From Malurus cyaneus samueli (Eukaryota; Chordata; Aves; Passeriformes; Maluridae), in contig CM019236.1 in assembly GCA_009741485.1 (NCBI GenBank), forward strand, positions 67,419,402 to 67,483,401: DNA of 64,000 nt. Direction: 5' to 3'. The notes beneath the pieces are model-generated. The model was not told where the DNA came from, did no database searches, and was given only the letters and a program-made list of their open reading frames with translations. Position numbers and translations under genes: made by a program. Positions 1-12,485 of the stretch are shown piece by piece (positions within the stretch are counted from its first letter, which is position 1; the number at the start of each line of letters is the position of its first letter).

Positions 1-788
1 TTACTAAAAAGATCTCCACAACGGTGAATCTTCAGGCCAAAAACTTCCTTTCTTGTAGGAAAACCGAGAAAGTTGGAAAAAAAGGAAAGCCAAGTTTTTT
101 CTCCACTACTGACTTACTACTTGTGTGAGTCAACATAAACACCCGTGTATAGGACTCATACAGTCCTGGGTTGAAAGAGATGTCAGTTGTATTCTGTTAC
201 TACAGACACAGCAGATTGTGCTGCACAGGAAATGTATCCCAATAAACTTTATCTGATCTCACATATTTCAATTTTTTTTTCCCAATTTAAGCTTTCTACA
301 ATCATCCAAGAGATCAAAACAATGATTAAACACTACAAATGATATACAAATTTTTGACAGGAATTTTAGAGATTCTTCTGGCTCACTGAAGTGTAAAATG
401 ATGTTTTCACAATGATTAAGTATATGTAGAAAAGCTCTCTTTCCAAAACCTGCCAGATATGTTTTCCTACACTCACCCCAACCACAACCTGGAGGCTGGA
501 CCCTATCATAAGTATGATTTTCAGCATTTTTGCTTTGGCAAATCTGCATCAGATCAGGTATTTTCTGTACCATTAGCAATAACTTTGGTTACCGATACAG
601 ACCTATTATTAATGGACTGTGGGGTTCGGAACCTTTGATCTGGTTTGAAAAATTGCGCTATTTGGCAATGTGTGGTTTGGTTTGGCAAATTGTGGTTTTC
701 TGCTGACTGAAAATTGTAGAGAATGTAAACTATAAGTTGTACTCAAACTGTCTACTGACATTTTATAATGGCTTTAAAGGGAACTTAC

Positions 789-914
789 ACAGCTTTTTCT
801 CTTTCATGTGCATTTTCTGACTCTCTGAAGTCTTTCTTCATATTTTCTAATACAGCAAGGGCTTCCATCCTGTCGCCTTTGTCTGAAGTCAAAGCATCTT
901 CAAGTTCTCGAAAT
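789..914 (-). CDS. CCDC171: CCDC171 exon F, open copy
   Basis: The exon has 126 bases (1 + 41 codons + 2) between acceptor gtagttaag| and a perfect donor GCTGT|GTAAGT. The peptide opens FRELEDALTSDKGDRM and closes KKDFRESENAHEREKA. This parallels the mammalian CCDC171 stretch RDLEGALQ...EAVADLE...NEFKEVESAYEREK. An exon of about 30 residues expected between D and F was not found. A second, frameshifted copy lies at 6776-6907 inside the duplicated T block. Which of the two T copies sits at the true genomic position is not decidable from this window. Confidence 0.8.
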
Positions 915-2510
915 CTTAACTACCAAGTGATAAGAAAGCAGTTAATGGAAGTTAGGAAGAACTATCATGATCTTTAATGCTGTACACTGTTCTGTTCTGC
1001 TCTTTACAAGTAAATATATTCTATTAATTCTATATGGAATTAGAAAGCATTGAACACAGGTAAAAATGTATTAACACATAGAATTCACAATAAAGAGAAA
1101 TAGATAGGCAGACCAAAAGCACTTTTAACTCTCCTTTTATCGTGTTCGGATTTTCCTGTTTTCAATTATTTATAATACTGAGGTTTTCTAGGGAAAATCT
1201 GTTTTTTTAAATAGACTTTTTAAAGTGAAAATAGTGGGTATACCAGTAAAGCTACACTCCACCAAGAAAAGAAAAGCAACCGTAGGGTGGAGCATGTTCA
1301 TCTGTACACTAACATAGGAAGAAAAACCTTTTTCCAGTTTCTTCACTATAATGATAAATCTGCTAACTTTAAGGAATTTACCATCCCCAGCAGTTCCTTT
1401 GCATTTATAGAGAGGGAATCAGAAGCTAAATCATCCTGCTTATTAATCATCAACCTTCAGAAACACTAGGTTTTGCCTGTACTGTGAGAAGTTGTAAAAT
1501 AACTGACTGAAGAAACAGCAAATCCTCTGTTTGTTCTCAGGAAAAAAAAAAAAAGTAAATGCGGAGGTGAAAGAATTTCTTTTCATTCTCACTTAGTTTT
1601 CAAAATGTCCGGTGTAAGTTAGTGGAGTAAAGATCATCAGGCAATCATCATATACCATTTTTCAACAACTGTTTTTTGAATAAACCCAGAGCAAATGAGC
1701 ACTGGAACCAATACCCTCCTGTGTGTTGCAGTTCAATAATGCAAGAATTTAAAACAATTTAGTATACATGTTACATTTTTTGAATAATCAAACTTGACTG
1801 GTGACTGCAGATATCATAGCTTTGAAGTTGAAATGTACACTGAATAATTCTATTCGGAACTGCAGTCTCAGGAGGCATTAATCTATCACTCCCAGACAAG
1901 TTGGATGTATGCTTTGTATCTCCAGGATTATCCTGTAAGTGCCCATTGCAAAGATGCAGGGCAGGATGTTTTAACAGTAGTACACAGTTTAACTGTTGTG
2001 AAACATTTCCTTTCCCATCACTGTTTAAATGCTGCTTTGAATTCTCGAAGGTGAGAATGTGACATTTCATTATTTATTCTAATAATTTGAAAGTTCCTTG
2101 GGGAGGGGAATATATTTTTCTATTATCTATTACAATTTTTACAGTCAGTGCAAAAAATCTACCCAGTGTTTTCACTGAAGCAAATAAGTGGTCTTCATAT
2201 GTTTGGAATGTTGTACCTTTATGAGTTCATTTTGTGTTTTACTGTAAACTTTTACAAAATATTAAATAAAAAGTTTACCTGCATGACTTCTGAAGTGTGT
2301 TTACTTTGCAAACATGGTGGTCTTGCTGATTCAGTTCTCGTTGTAGCTACCTAGAAGTGCATTTTGAAAATATCTAAGTCCAGAAAGATGATAACACCAC
2401 ACAGAGACAAATTTATTTGTTCAGTATACTGGGTTTCCATACACCTGTTGTATCTGAACTGCTTGCATTTTGGAACTGTAAAAACTCATACCAATAAAGA
2501 GATAAAAATA

Positions 2511-2550
<40 letters not shown>

Positions 2551-2645
2551 ATTATTATTATTATTATCATCATCATCAACAATCACAATAACAATAACAG
2601 TAACAATAGCAATGATAATGATAATAACAACAACAACAATAACAT
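2511..2645 (+). repeat. Compound trinucleotide microsatellite (GAT / TAT / CAT / AAC-type)
   Basis: About 13 GAT units pass directly into ATT units, then CAT units, then imperfect CAA/AAT units up to about 2645. On the plus strand one frame reads as runs of Asp, Tyr and His, which is only a translation of the repeat. The same locus is seen, degraded by indels, at about 8575-8720 and 23,750-23,890. It is intronic. Confidence 0.9.
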
Positions 2646-2705
2646 ATACAGAATAATAAAATCATATTTTCTGCTTTGTTAAAGAAATAAATATAGGATT
2701 ATGTA

Positions 2706-5700
2706 GCTGTATCTCAAATGCCCGATGAAGAACAGAGTATACTATAGTTAAAATCTTCTGTGCGCAGTGAGAATCAAATGTAATAATTGATATTTATCAG
2801 ATGGACTTGGAAGAAACATATTCAGCGGGTGTCTACAAAGTCACATAAATAGAAAAAGTAAATGTATAGGGTCAGGGAAGCAGGAAGGGAAATGAAGGGA
2901 CAGAGAACACACTGACATTTCACAGAATTTTATCAAGGAGTATAAAGTGAAAGACACTACAGCAGGAATATTAAAAAGTTTTGCCACTTATCTTTTATTT
3001 CTTATTCTGCTGCAGTCTTCCATTTTCTCATTTGGGAAGCAAATCAAAGCTGTCTAATGGAAGTAAAACAGAGCAAACCCCATAGAGGCCTCCTCCTTTC
3101 CAATGGGAATCATCCAACGTACCTAACAGGATGCCGCACAAACAACAATACCCTATCCTGATACATAACACCATTGGGAAAAAAAACAAGAGCCCATTTA
3201 AGGGCAATAAATGACTTATCTCAATAAGGGTAACAGCTAATGACAAACTTATTATATTTTCCAAGAATTGACTATTTTTTATTACCGTTCAGAACAGTCT
3301 GTGATTTGAAATCATTGAGTAAACAATTAAAACAAAGCAGCTCCATGAATATGACAGTGAGACAATCCTTTTGTTTTTACTTTTCACTAATATACATATT
3401 TTTTTGAATACACTTATTAACCATATTGTTTCCATTACCAGAAAAAAACCCCCTTGGGATTGTAAAGAAAAGAATTTTGTTCCTGATTTTTTTTTTTGTC
3501 TGGTAAATTATAACATTATTACTAAGGAAGTACAAATACAAAGAAAGCTATCCTTAATAACAGCCCCAGTACAGCAGCAAGCTCACCCAAAGATTAAGGT
3601 TACTAGTAGAACATTTTTCGAGCATATTGAGGCTAAGATATACATTTTGTAGTTATTAATAGCAATTATTACTGGTTCTGTAATGAGTTAGGGCAGTCAT
3701 TTTTATCTCTTTGTACTAATACTTTTTCATTTTGGAAGATGTCCACTGAGAAATTACTTTTTCAGGCTAACTAGGCCGTACAAGCAAATGTCTTTTAAAA
3801 CGTTATTGGCTTAAGTGTGAAAAAATTTTTGTTCTCCCAGAAGGAAGAAAGCAGGACTATGACTTTTATTTTTCTTCAAATTTATTAAATTACCATCTAC
3901 TGGGCAGGTGGATACAGTAAGACAAGTGTGGGATACTCATCAACTGAACAAAAGACACCAAAAATTTTTTGAAGACCCTCTGAAGAAAGATTTCGCTTCT
4001 TGCGTGGCTTGTCAGCAGGAGAACAGACCATACTCTACACAATTCTATACTCAGAATTAGAGAGAGAGAGAAAAAAGGGACAAGCCAGCACCAAAAAGGT
4101 TTTCATTTCTAAAGACAGAAATAACAGCCAAGGAGGCTACCACCAACAATGAAAGCAAAGATTTTTCCAGATATGCTAAGATCTTTTGTTTTTGGTCACT
4201 GCTAGCTATGCAAAAAAAGATGGCAAAACTCATTACACAGTGTAGTTGGGGTAAAGACAGTAGAAAAGATTAAAGTGGTCATGTAGAGGAAAAAATAATT
4301 TCAGAAGAACAAAATATAATCCTCCAGTAAAAATAACAATCCACAATGTTGCACAAGATCCCACCAAGACACACAAACATCCAGAAAACATATTAATGAC
4401 CACACCCTCACCCAGCACAAACACCACCTACCCAGTGCATTATTCTACACCGAACACTTCCGAACACAGAATCCACAAAAACCAAAGCCACACTCAACTT
4501 CACATCATTCTTCGAAGCAACTCTATATACCTAGCACGTCCAAAAGGTACCTACAACATCCAAAATTGATCGCCTGCACAACAAATAACCAGAAAGGATT
4601 ATATCCGTTAAATGAATAAAAAATTATAACCATTTCTACTTCTCATATCAAGGTGGTTATTAAAACTTGCCAAAAAACAAGTTTGGGTACAGGAAGACAG
4701 ACACTCATCTTCACACAGATGATATTCCATATCTAACAAAAATGCTGTCTTGAAAAAATTAGGAATAGAAGTGGCAACTTACCCACATTTTAATTAAATA
4801 GTCTCTGCAAGCACACTCTTCAGCAAAATACAAACAATATACTTAAAAACATTTTCAAATCATCTTCTCTATAAGGTATTGGCATACATTTTTTAATAAT
4901 TTAAATTACAGGAAGTACCATAAAACAGGGTGACAGATGAGTGGCAGAGCTTCTTCAGCAGTAGCTCAGCGACTAAGAATTGGACAAGTATGTTTAAAAA
5001 CCCTTAAACAATGAGTGCCATAGGATTCTTTTCCATGTAACCACTGGGCCTTCTTGAGTGCTTGGCTGAAGCAGGTTTGGACAATCTACTTGGTCTCACC
5101 AGGAGGCTCTCCAATTGCCTTTCTCTCTGGTCCCTGTCCACCCTTGTCATTTGGAGGACAAAATCTGTCTCTGTAAACTGGAAAAGTTTTCCAACACAAG
5201 ACGTTTTAATCAAAATTACATTTATTCCAGTGCACTAACAAATGGCTTTTAAAGGATAATCAATTCAGGATATGGCAGAGTAAGACCACCACTGGCTTTC
5301 TGAAGTTCCTTGCCTTGTTTTATTAAATATGAAGAAAACACATATTCCCCCTCTAAAAAAGACTTATTCAAAAGAATGGTTGGGTTCTCGTTTTAACCAG
5401 CTTGTGTCATGAAATAAATTGATTATTTTTTGGATAAGGCTTCTAAAATTATACATACAAACACAGAATTAATAATGTTTTAATTAACAACCAATATGGT
5501 CTCTTCAGAAATAACATGTCATGTTTTACATAATAACTTTATCCGTTGTGATCGTCAAGTACAGTTCTTTGAATTAAAGGTTTCCATAGCCTGGTTAAAT
5601 TCTGACATGATTAGAAAGCAGACTAGTCAGAATTGAAATCACAACTTTGTTCTGCATCAGTCAAGAAAACAAGATATATCAGAGCCTGGCCCCATGGGGC

Positions 5701-5905
5701 CACTGGATAGGTAGGCAATGAATGAGAAAACGTGAGCCAGACAACAGCATAAAGGAGCACCAGAAGCTAAAGAAAAAAGAAAAATCCAAGGAAGAATCTT
5801 AAAAGATTTGTCTGAGCATCGAGGTCATGGGAAAACCCCCAAAGCTCACTTAAAATTGCCAAAGGTGACAAAAGTTTTTCTAACACAAGTGAAGTTTTAA
5901 GCATC
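2706..5905 (-). other. Region U between the two T copies
   Basis: This is single-copy intronic sequence, AT-rich. Apart from candidate exon E at 5100-5170 I see no coding exon or complete repeat element. The part from about 4330 to 4600 is unusually rich in A and C with scattered C insertions, like the noisy copies elsewhere, so it may also be uncorrected read sequence. Confidence 0.5.
5100..5170 (-). CDS. Candidate coding exon E of the CCDC171-family gene
   Basis: A 71-base open stretch lies between an acceptor (ccagtttacag|AGACAG) and a donor (CTCCTG|GTGAGA). One frame gives 23 residues of coiled-coil-like composition, TDFVLQMTRVDRDQRERQLE and three more, and ends in phase 0. The reading frame does not connect in phase with exon D or exon F, and I cannot place the peptide in CCDC171. 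It could be a real exon separated from both by unseen exons, or a chance splice-site pair. The frame stays open past the donor to a stop at 5004. Confidence 0.35.
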
Positions 5906-8795
5906 TTACTAAAGAAAGTCTCACAACGGTGAATTCTTCAGCCAAAAACTTCCTTTCTTTAGGAAAAACCGAGAAAGTTGGATAAAAAAAAAGAAAGCCA
6001 AGTTTTTTTTTTTCTCCACTACTGACTTAACTACTTGTGTGAGTCAACACTAACACCCCGTGGTATAGGACTCGTATACGTCCTGCGGTTGAAAGAGATG
6101 TCAGAATGATTCTTTTCTGTTACTGTGGTGGTATTCTGTTACTAATAACAATGACACGTAGCAGATTGTGCTGCACGGAAATGTATCCCAAAAAGCTTTA
6201 TCTGATCTCACATATTTTCAATTTTTTTCTGTCCGCAATTTAAAGCTTTCTACAATCATCCAAGAGATCAAAACATGATTAACACTAAACAAATGATATA
6301 CAATCTGCGCCATATTTGAGGATTTTAGAGATTCTTCTGGCTCACCTTTGAAGTATGTAAATGATGTTTTCACAATGATAAAGATAAATGTTGTTAGATA
6401 AAGTCTTTTCTTTCCAAACAAAACCGCCAGATACTGTTTTCTCATCACCCCACCAGAACCTGTGGAGGCTGGACCCTATCATAAGTAGATTCAGCATTTT
6501 TGCTTTGGCAATCTGTCATTCAGATCAGGAGTATTTCTGTACATGTTAGCAATAACTTGGTTACCGATACAAGACCTATATTATGGACCTAGTGGGTTCG
6601 GAACTTTTGATCTGGTTTGAAAAAAAAATGCGCGATATTTGGCAATGGTGTTGGTTTGGTTTGGCAAATTGTGAGTTTTCTGCTGACTGAAAATTGTGAG
6701 AATGTAAACTATATAAGTTGTACTCCAAACTGTCATACTGACATTTTATAATGGCCATTTAGGAAGGGACTTTACAACAGCTTTTTCTCTTTCATGGTGG
6801 CATTTCCTGCTCTCTAAGTCTTTCTTCATTAATTTTCTAATACAGCAAGGCTTTCCCATCCTGTCGCGTTTGTCTGAAGTCAAAGCACTTTCAAAAAGTT
6901 TCGAAATCTTATATAAACTAACCAAGTTGATAGAAAGCAGTTAATGGAGTTTAGGAAGAAACTATCATGATCTTTATCTGTACGTCACTGTTGGTTCTGC
7001 TCTTACAAGTAAATATATTCCATTAATTCTATATGGAATTAGAAAGCAATTGACACAGGAAATGTATAAACAATAAGAATTCACATAAAGAGAAATAGAT
7101 GGCAGCAGAAAGCACTTTAAACTCTCCCCTTTTATCGTGTTCGGATTTTCCTGTTTTCAATTACTTTATAATACTGAGGTTTATTCTAGGGAAAATCTGT
7201 TTTTAAATAGACTTTTTAAAGTGAAAATAGTGGGTATACCAGTAAAGCTACACTCCACCAAGAAAAGAAAAGCAACCGTAGGGTGGAGCATGTTCATCTG
7301 TACACTAACATAGGAAGAAAAACCTTTTTCCAGTTTCTTCACTATAATGATAAATCTGCTAACTTTAAGGAATTTACCATCCCCAGCAGTTCCTTTGCAT
7401 TTATAGAGAGGGAATCAGAAGCTAAATCATCCTGCTTATTAATCATCAACCTTCAGAAACACTAGGTTTTGCCTGTACTGTGAGAAGTTGTAAAATAACT
7501 GACTGAAGAAACAGCAAATCCTCTGTTTGTTCTCAGGAAAAAAAAAAAAAGTAAATGCGGAGGTGAAAGAATTTCTTTTCATTCTCACTTAGTTTTCAAA
7601 ATGTCCGGTGTAAGTTAGTGGAGTAAAGATCATCAGGCAATCATCATATACCATTTTTCAACAACTTGTTTTTTGAAATAAACCCAACTGCAAATGACAC
7701 TGGAACCATACCCTGTGTGTTGCAGATTCATAATGCAAGAATTTAAACAATTTAGTATACATGTTATCATTTTGCAATAATCAACTGACTGGTGACGCAG
7801 AATCATATGCATAGCTCTTGAACGTTGAAGATGTCACACTGAATAAGTTCTATTTCGGAACTGCAGTCAATCCAGGATAGGCGCATCTAATCTATGCACT
7901 CCGACTAAGTTGGAATGTATGGCTTTGTATGCCAGGAATTATCCTGAAAGTGGCCCATATGCAAGAATGCAGGGCAGGATGTTATTAAAACAGTAGTACG
8001 CACAGTTTAACTGTTGTGAAACATTTCCTTTCCCATCACGATGTTTAAATGCTGCTTTGGAATGTCTCGAAGGTAGAGATTGTTTTTACGACACTTCTCA
8101 TACTTTATTCTAATATTTGAAGTTCATGTGGAGCAGGGGAATATATCTTTCTTTATTATCTATTACAGATTTTACATGCTCAGTGCAAAAATCTACCCAG
8201 TGTTTTCCACTGAAGCAAACTAAAAAGTGGTCCTTCATATGTTTTTGGAATGTCTGTACCTTATGAGTTTCATTTTGTCGTGTTTACGTACCACTTATTA
8301 CACAAATATTAATAACAAGTATTACCCCTTTGCAATGACCTTTAAACCTGGAAGTGTGGTTTATTTGCAACATGGTGGTGCTTGCGATCTCAGTTTCTCG
8401 TTGTAGCTACTCAGAAGCTGCTTTTTGAAAATATCTAAGTCCAGACAAGATGATAACACCACACGAGGAACAATTTATCTGTTCAGTATACTCGGGTTCC
8501 AACACCTGATTGCTATCTGAACTGCTCGTGCATTTGGAACTGTAAAAAACTCCATACCATAAAGGAGATAAAATATAGATGATGAGATGATGATGATTGA
8601 TGATGCTGCATGATGCATGACTTATCTATTATTATTATTATCATCAGCATCAACAATCACAATACATAACAGTTAACTAATAGCGCAATTGATAATGTAA
8701 TAACAACAACAACAATAACTATAACAGAATAATAAAATATCATATTTCTTGCTTTGTTAAACGAAGATAATACATATAGGATTATATTGTCACTT
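5906..8795 (-). repeat. Block T, copy 2 (noisy)
   Basis: Repeats 1-2705 with an offset near 5.9-6.1 kb and frequent single-base insertions and deletions on both sides of an identical core (7200-7666). The length is about 2.89 kb against 2.70 kb in copy 1. It passes directly into block P sequence at about 8780, as does the third partial copy near 23,940. This suggests T-P is the true junction and T-U at 2705 is not. Confidence 0.8.
6776..6907 (-). pseudogene. Frameshifted copy of CCDC171 exon F
   Basis: Same exon as 789-914 but 132 instead of 126 bases, with scattered insertions and deletions. The donor GTAAGT is also altered and no frame is open throughout. Read as an assembly-error copy, not an expressed exon or a genuine pseudogene. 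Confidence 0.75.
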
Positions 8796-8948
8796 GTGCT
8801 GTTTTTGTAATAAGATACCTATTCGTTTTCCAGATAAAGGCCTGCACACAGAATTCAAGTTGAAAAAAATGGTTCTTTTGCATAAGCGAGTAAGCTGTAG
8901 AACTGCTACATAAGATTCTAATGCAATTTTCTAAAAAAATACTTTTAA

Positions 8949-8973
8949 NNNNNNNNNNNNNNNNNNNNNNNNN
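8949..8973. other. Assembly gap of 25 N
   Basis: Exactly 25 N. The roughly 165 bases before it (from about 8783) are repeated, with indels, in the 165 bases after it, so the gap is an unmerged overlap and not missing sequence. Confidence 0.95.
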
Positions 8974-10190
8974 TATGTCATTGCTGCATTTTTTGTATCA
9001 CAGATACCTATGGGTTTTCAAGATGCAAAGGCACGCACACAGAATTCAAGTTGAAAAAAATGGTTTTTGCAAAAGCGGTAAGCTTAGAACTGCTACATAA
9101 AAATTCATATGCATTTTCTATAAAAATACTTTAACTTTGACTGAATGATGAATCGAAAAGAAAAATTCACCCAAAATGACTCCTGACTTCAAGCGACGTC
9201 ATCACAAACGAACAAGAAAAAAGATGTTAAATATTAAAAAGTAATTGAAGACAAACTCATTAAGGGTTACATAGATACAAGTGCAAGTATAATTGACTTT
9301 TGGAAAAGTAAAGCAAGTAGCAAGTATATGAGACTTGAATCTGTTAAGCACTTCAGTGAGAAACAACACGAACATAAAATACATAAATAAATAATAACCC
9401 TTTCAATATAAAAGCTCACTGGCAAATAAATTTAAACTTTGCCTAATCTCACACATGCACAAAATAAATACTTTAGAAACAGACCAGTCCAAAGGAAAAA
9501 GACGAGTCTTGCAACAGCACAGAGCTTACCAAAACCTTCACAACGGTTGGCTGAAAGACTTAAACTTTGTATCCTTCCACAAGACTTAGTCCTTCTATAA
9601 TTACTTAATTTAAAACACAAAGAATCACAAATCTTGCACAAAAATCCCCCTTGTACTACCATATTTGCTAGGAGCATTTTCACAGTGATATAAACCTTTT
9701 TTCCCATCCCCCGTCTAACAGTGAGGCTCACAGTGTGAGACGAACTCACTCTGCAATATCCACCCTTTCCAGCCAAACACACACTCCACAATTTTGTGAA
9801 TCACACGCAAGGCACTCATCAGCGCCTAACCGGAGGATCCACCCCTCAGAAATGAAGCTGCTCCAAGGTATGCCAGCAAGACTCCCAGCAGCAGTGGGAA
9901 GCCCTTACCTCCAGATCCCTCATTGAGCCTCTTCCTGCCCTCACTCCTTGAACTCCCGCTGGTTGGCCTGCAGCCTCAGCATCTCGCTGCAGCCGTTCAT
10001 ATTTCCGTCTCCACTCTCTCCTCAGCTTCCTGCGTGCAACTTTTGCAGTACTGGCGGCATTCCGATTTACAAGGATAACAGGTAAATGGATAAATAATGC
10101 ACCGAAGAGGTACTTTTTCTAAGAGATTCAGAGTTCAACAGAGGAGGTGTGAGACTGCTGTAAGAGGGAGATTGTTAGAATCTGAGATCT
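8974..10190 (-). repeat. Block P, copy 1 (noisy)
   Basis: Intronic sequence plus exon D. The same block occurs at 21,682-22,680 (cleanest, about 1.0 kb) and 23,940-25,159. This copy contains many single-base insertions and continues into block Q. Long ORFs within it are shadows of exon D or of intron. Confidence 0.8.
9909..10070 (-). pseudogene. Frameshifted copy of CCDC171 exon D
   Basis: Corresponds base for base to 22419-22565 but is stretched to about 162 bases by insertions, which break the frame. The donor side (cttacct) is preserved; the acceptor is altered. Interpreted as uncorrected read sequence. Confidence 0.8.
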
Positions 10191-11385
10191 CCAGCCACAT
10201 GCCAACAGAAAGTGTTGTTTTGAGCGACACACTTCCGTCATTCACCCCCATGGTAGATCTGTATTGATCTCAAAAATCATTGTGAGCATGACCGCTAAAA
10301 TCTCAGCAGCCAGGTCTACCTGCGGGAAATCTTTCCTGAACCAAGTAGTGCCCTTGCTGATCCCTTCTCTTTCTGTTTGGTTGCGCATGATAGCACACAA
10401 CTAGGCGGTGCCACTCTTGGTAAAAAGGTACATAGGGAACAAAATGTTCACATTTTGTTCTACATTTATTAATTTGCTATGAACTTAAATTAGATATTTT
10501 TGGGAAGCTGTTACTCCCACAGACCTGAATAATTTTAATTTCTCTTATTTCTGCAATAGGGTTTCTTCCTGCCCTAGAAATGGAACTATTTAAAATTTTT
10601 TCTACCAGAATTATGAAGTTCTCACTGGAAGAAATAACTAAGGCTCGGCCCCACTTGGAGTTTTCTGCGTGCAGAATATTGAATAACGCGATGAGGTTGG
10701 CATAATTACTGACAATATTGGGTAACTCGCATGTTCTGTGGACGCACTGCAACAAAATCCCCACAGTCCATGATGTGTATGGACTTATAAATTTAAGGAT
10801 ATGTGCCTCTAGTTTTGCATGTACAGCAGGTCAATGAACACATTTCTTCACATCAGAATGAAAAACATAAAATAAATAAATAAATAAGATACATTAAAGT
10901 TAAGATTACCAAAATTAATATTTTGTACAGAAATAACGCACCCCAGTAAGATACAGCACAATAGATATAGAAATATTTTTCTTCAGGATTTATCTTCCAT
11001 GATATTAACACAAAGTGCACTGGGAACATGGAATGATAACAGATAGGTTTGCTGTAAATATATAAAGACCTGAAACCATTTTATAGTTGGAAATATCAGT
11101 TAACATTGAGCAAACTACAAGCTGTCATTAATACAGCCCTTATAATGAACTGTAGATTTTCTAGAATCTTTGAATCTCTCTGAACTTTTCGCAGTATGTA
11201 TCACTGCTTTAATGCTGATCCACAGTACGTCTCCTGCAAAGTATTGTGTTTAGAAAAACATGGTTGTCTTTTTTTTTTTTCTTAAATGTCTTTCTTTCTT
11301 TTTTTTTTTTCTTTTTTTTTTTTTTTAACCGTGTTGTAAACAACACAATCGCACACAGCTAATTCTACATTTTTTTAAAAATTAG
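10191..11385 (-). repeat. Block Q, copy 1
   Basis: Intronic AT-rich sequence of about 1.2 kb, repeated at 31,535-32,705. It ends in a long T-rich tract. No convincing exon: the 95-codon minus-strand ORF at 10,477-10,764 is broken in the other copy. Confidence 0.7.
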
Positions 11386-12485
11386 AAGAAATTTGATCTC
11401 CTGCCCTAACCACGACGGTGATTTGCTGTTGCCGCTTCTTACCGAAACTCCAATAACCTCCTATCCCCGAACAAAGGGATGCACCAATTGCGTATTTTAT
11501 TATACAAACCTGTTCACAAGGCAGAGAGCAGCAGCTTTTCCCGCCTGGTCTCAAAAAACACATTTCAGTACTCTAAGGCTGAACTACATGCCACCTTCAA
11601 GTATTTCACAGATAAAATTCAGAAACTACGAGTTCAGGAAGTGGGTTTTTTCCACAGCCAGGATTTGCCTACTACATGCTCAGAATGACACTTCTCTGCT
11701 GCAACATATAAGACCACAATCAAACCTCTCCAATCTGTCATCTTCCATAAATAGAGTAACTACAGAAAGATTTAATCAGGCCTATGTAACATACCACAGC
11801 ACAAAAAGACTGAACACATTTGGTCGTATAATTGAATAACTCCAGATATTTCGATGTTTGCCTGACAAGTTTAAATGAATTAAGTGGTCTACGTTCACAT
11901 TTAACACTTCTTTTATTGCCTCGGAAATTTTTGTAACCGGTACCATAGCGTATCTAACTGTCTTAGGTACATGGGCCAGGTTGACCGCTAGCAAAATCCC
12001 AAAGTGGGAGAGTGATATTTCCTTACTATTGAAATGGGGTCTATCGGTTTGCACCGTTAAATGATCAGAACATTTTCCCATCGTCAGAGACGTCTCTGAA
12101 AATCTTGCAAGGAGTTCTGATGTTCGGGACTCAACTCATGAGCATCCTCGCAGCTGCAGGGCTGGCGTTGACCTTGCAACCAAGCTTTGATTGATACGTT
12201 CATGACAACTTTTTACGATCTTGGCCTCATGTTAATCTACAATTTTCGAATATTTTGTTGAGCTGTTTACAATAACGCATCCCCAACGAAACACCGTTCC
12301 TCTTACATGCACTGAAAGAAATACTGACAGGGAATTGACAGTGGCAAACACAATCCCCATGTACCCAAAGCCATCCAACTACTCCTCTTTTTTTCCTGTT
12401 TTTATCTAAGCGACCAAAACATCACAAAGAGAAACTTGACCCTTTGGATGAACAGTATTAAACCTCTCTGAAAAAAACGCTTCGT
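11386..12485 (-). repeat. Block R, copy 1 (noisy)
   Basis: About 1.1 kb of intron, repeated at 22,726-23,660 and, in part, at 32,705-33,212. The other two copies share an identical 451-base core, while this copy differs from them by many indels. ORFs of up to 148 codons on the plus strand are not kept open in the other copies. Confidence 0.75.

Larger units (their letters stand above)
1..2705 (-). repeat. Block T, copy 1
   Basis: The left end of the window repeats at 5906-8795 and, for its last 300 bases, at about 23,655-23,940. It contains exon F and the compound trinucleotide repeat near its right end. Offsets between copies 1 and 2 drift by single-base indels, except in 1204-1670, which appears identical to 7200-7666. 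It is intronic apart from exon F. Confidence 0.85.

Noticed and set aside
2364..2591. Protein with Asp, Tyr and His homopolymers
   Set aside because: Translation of the triplet microsatellite in an intron.
1287..7465. Two identical 60-codon ORFs (1287-1469 and 7283-7465) as a conserved small protein
   Set aside because: They lie wholly inside the identical 467-base core, so identity reflects duplicated assembly and not selection.
9432..9791. 119-codon minus-strand ORF in block P
   Set aside because: Broken in the cleaner P copy at 22.0-22.4 kb; intronic.
10290..10400. Missing exon between C and D in block Q
   Set aside because: A short lysine-rich frame exists on the minus strand, but there is no acceptor, it is not heptad-like, and copies disagree.
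11393..11839. 148-codon ORF on the plus strand
   Set aside because: Not open in the other two copies of block R; antisense to the gene and created by insertions.
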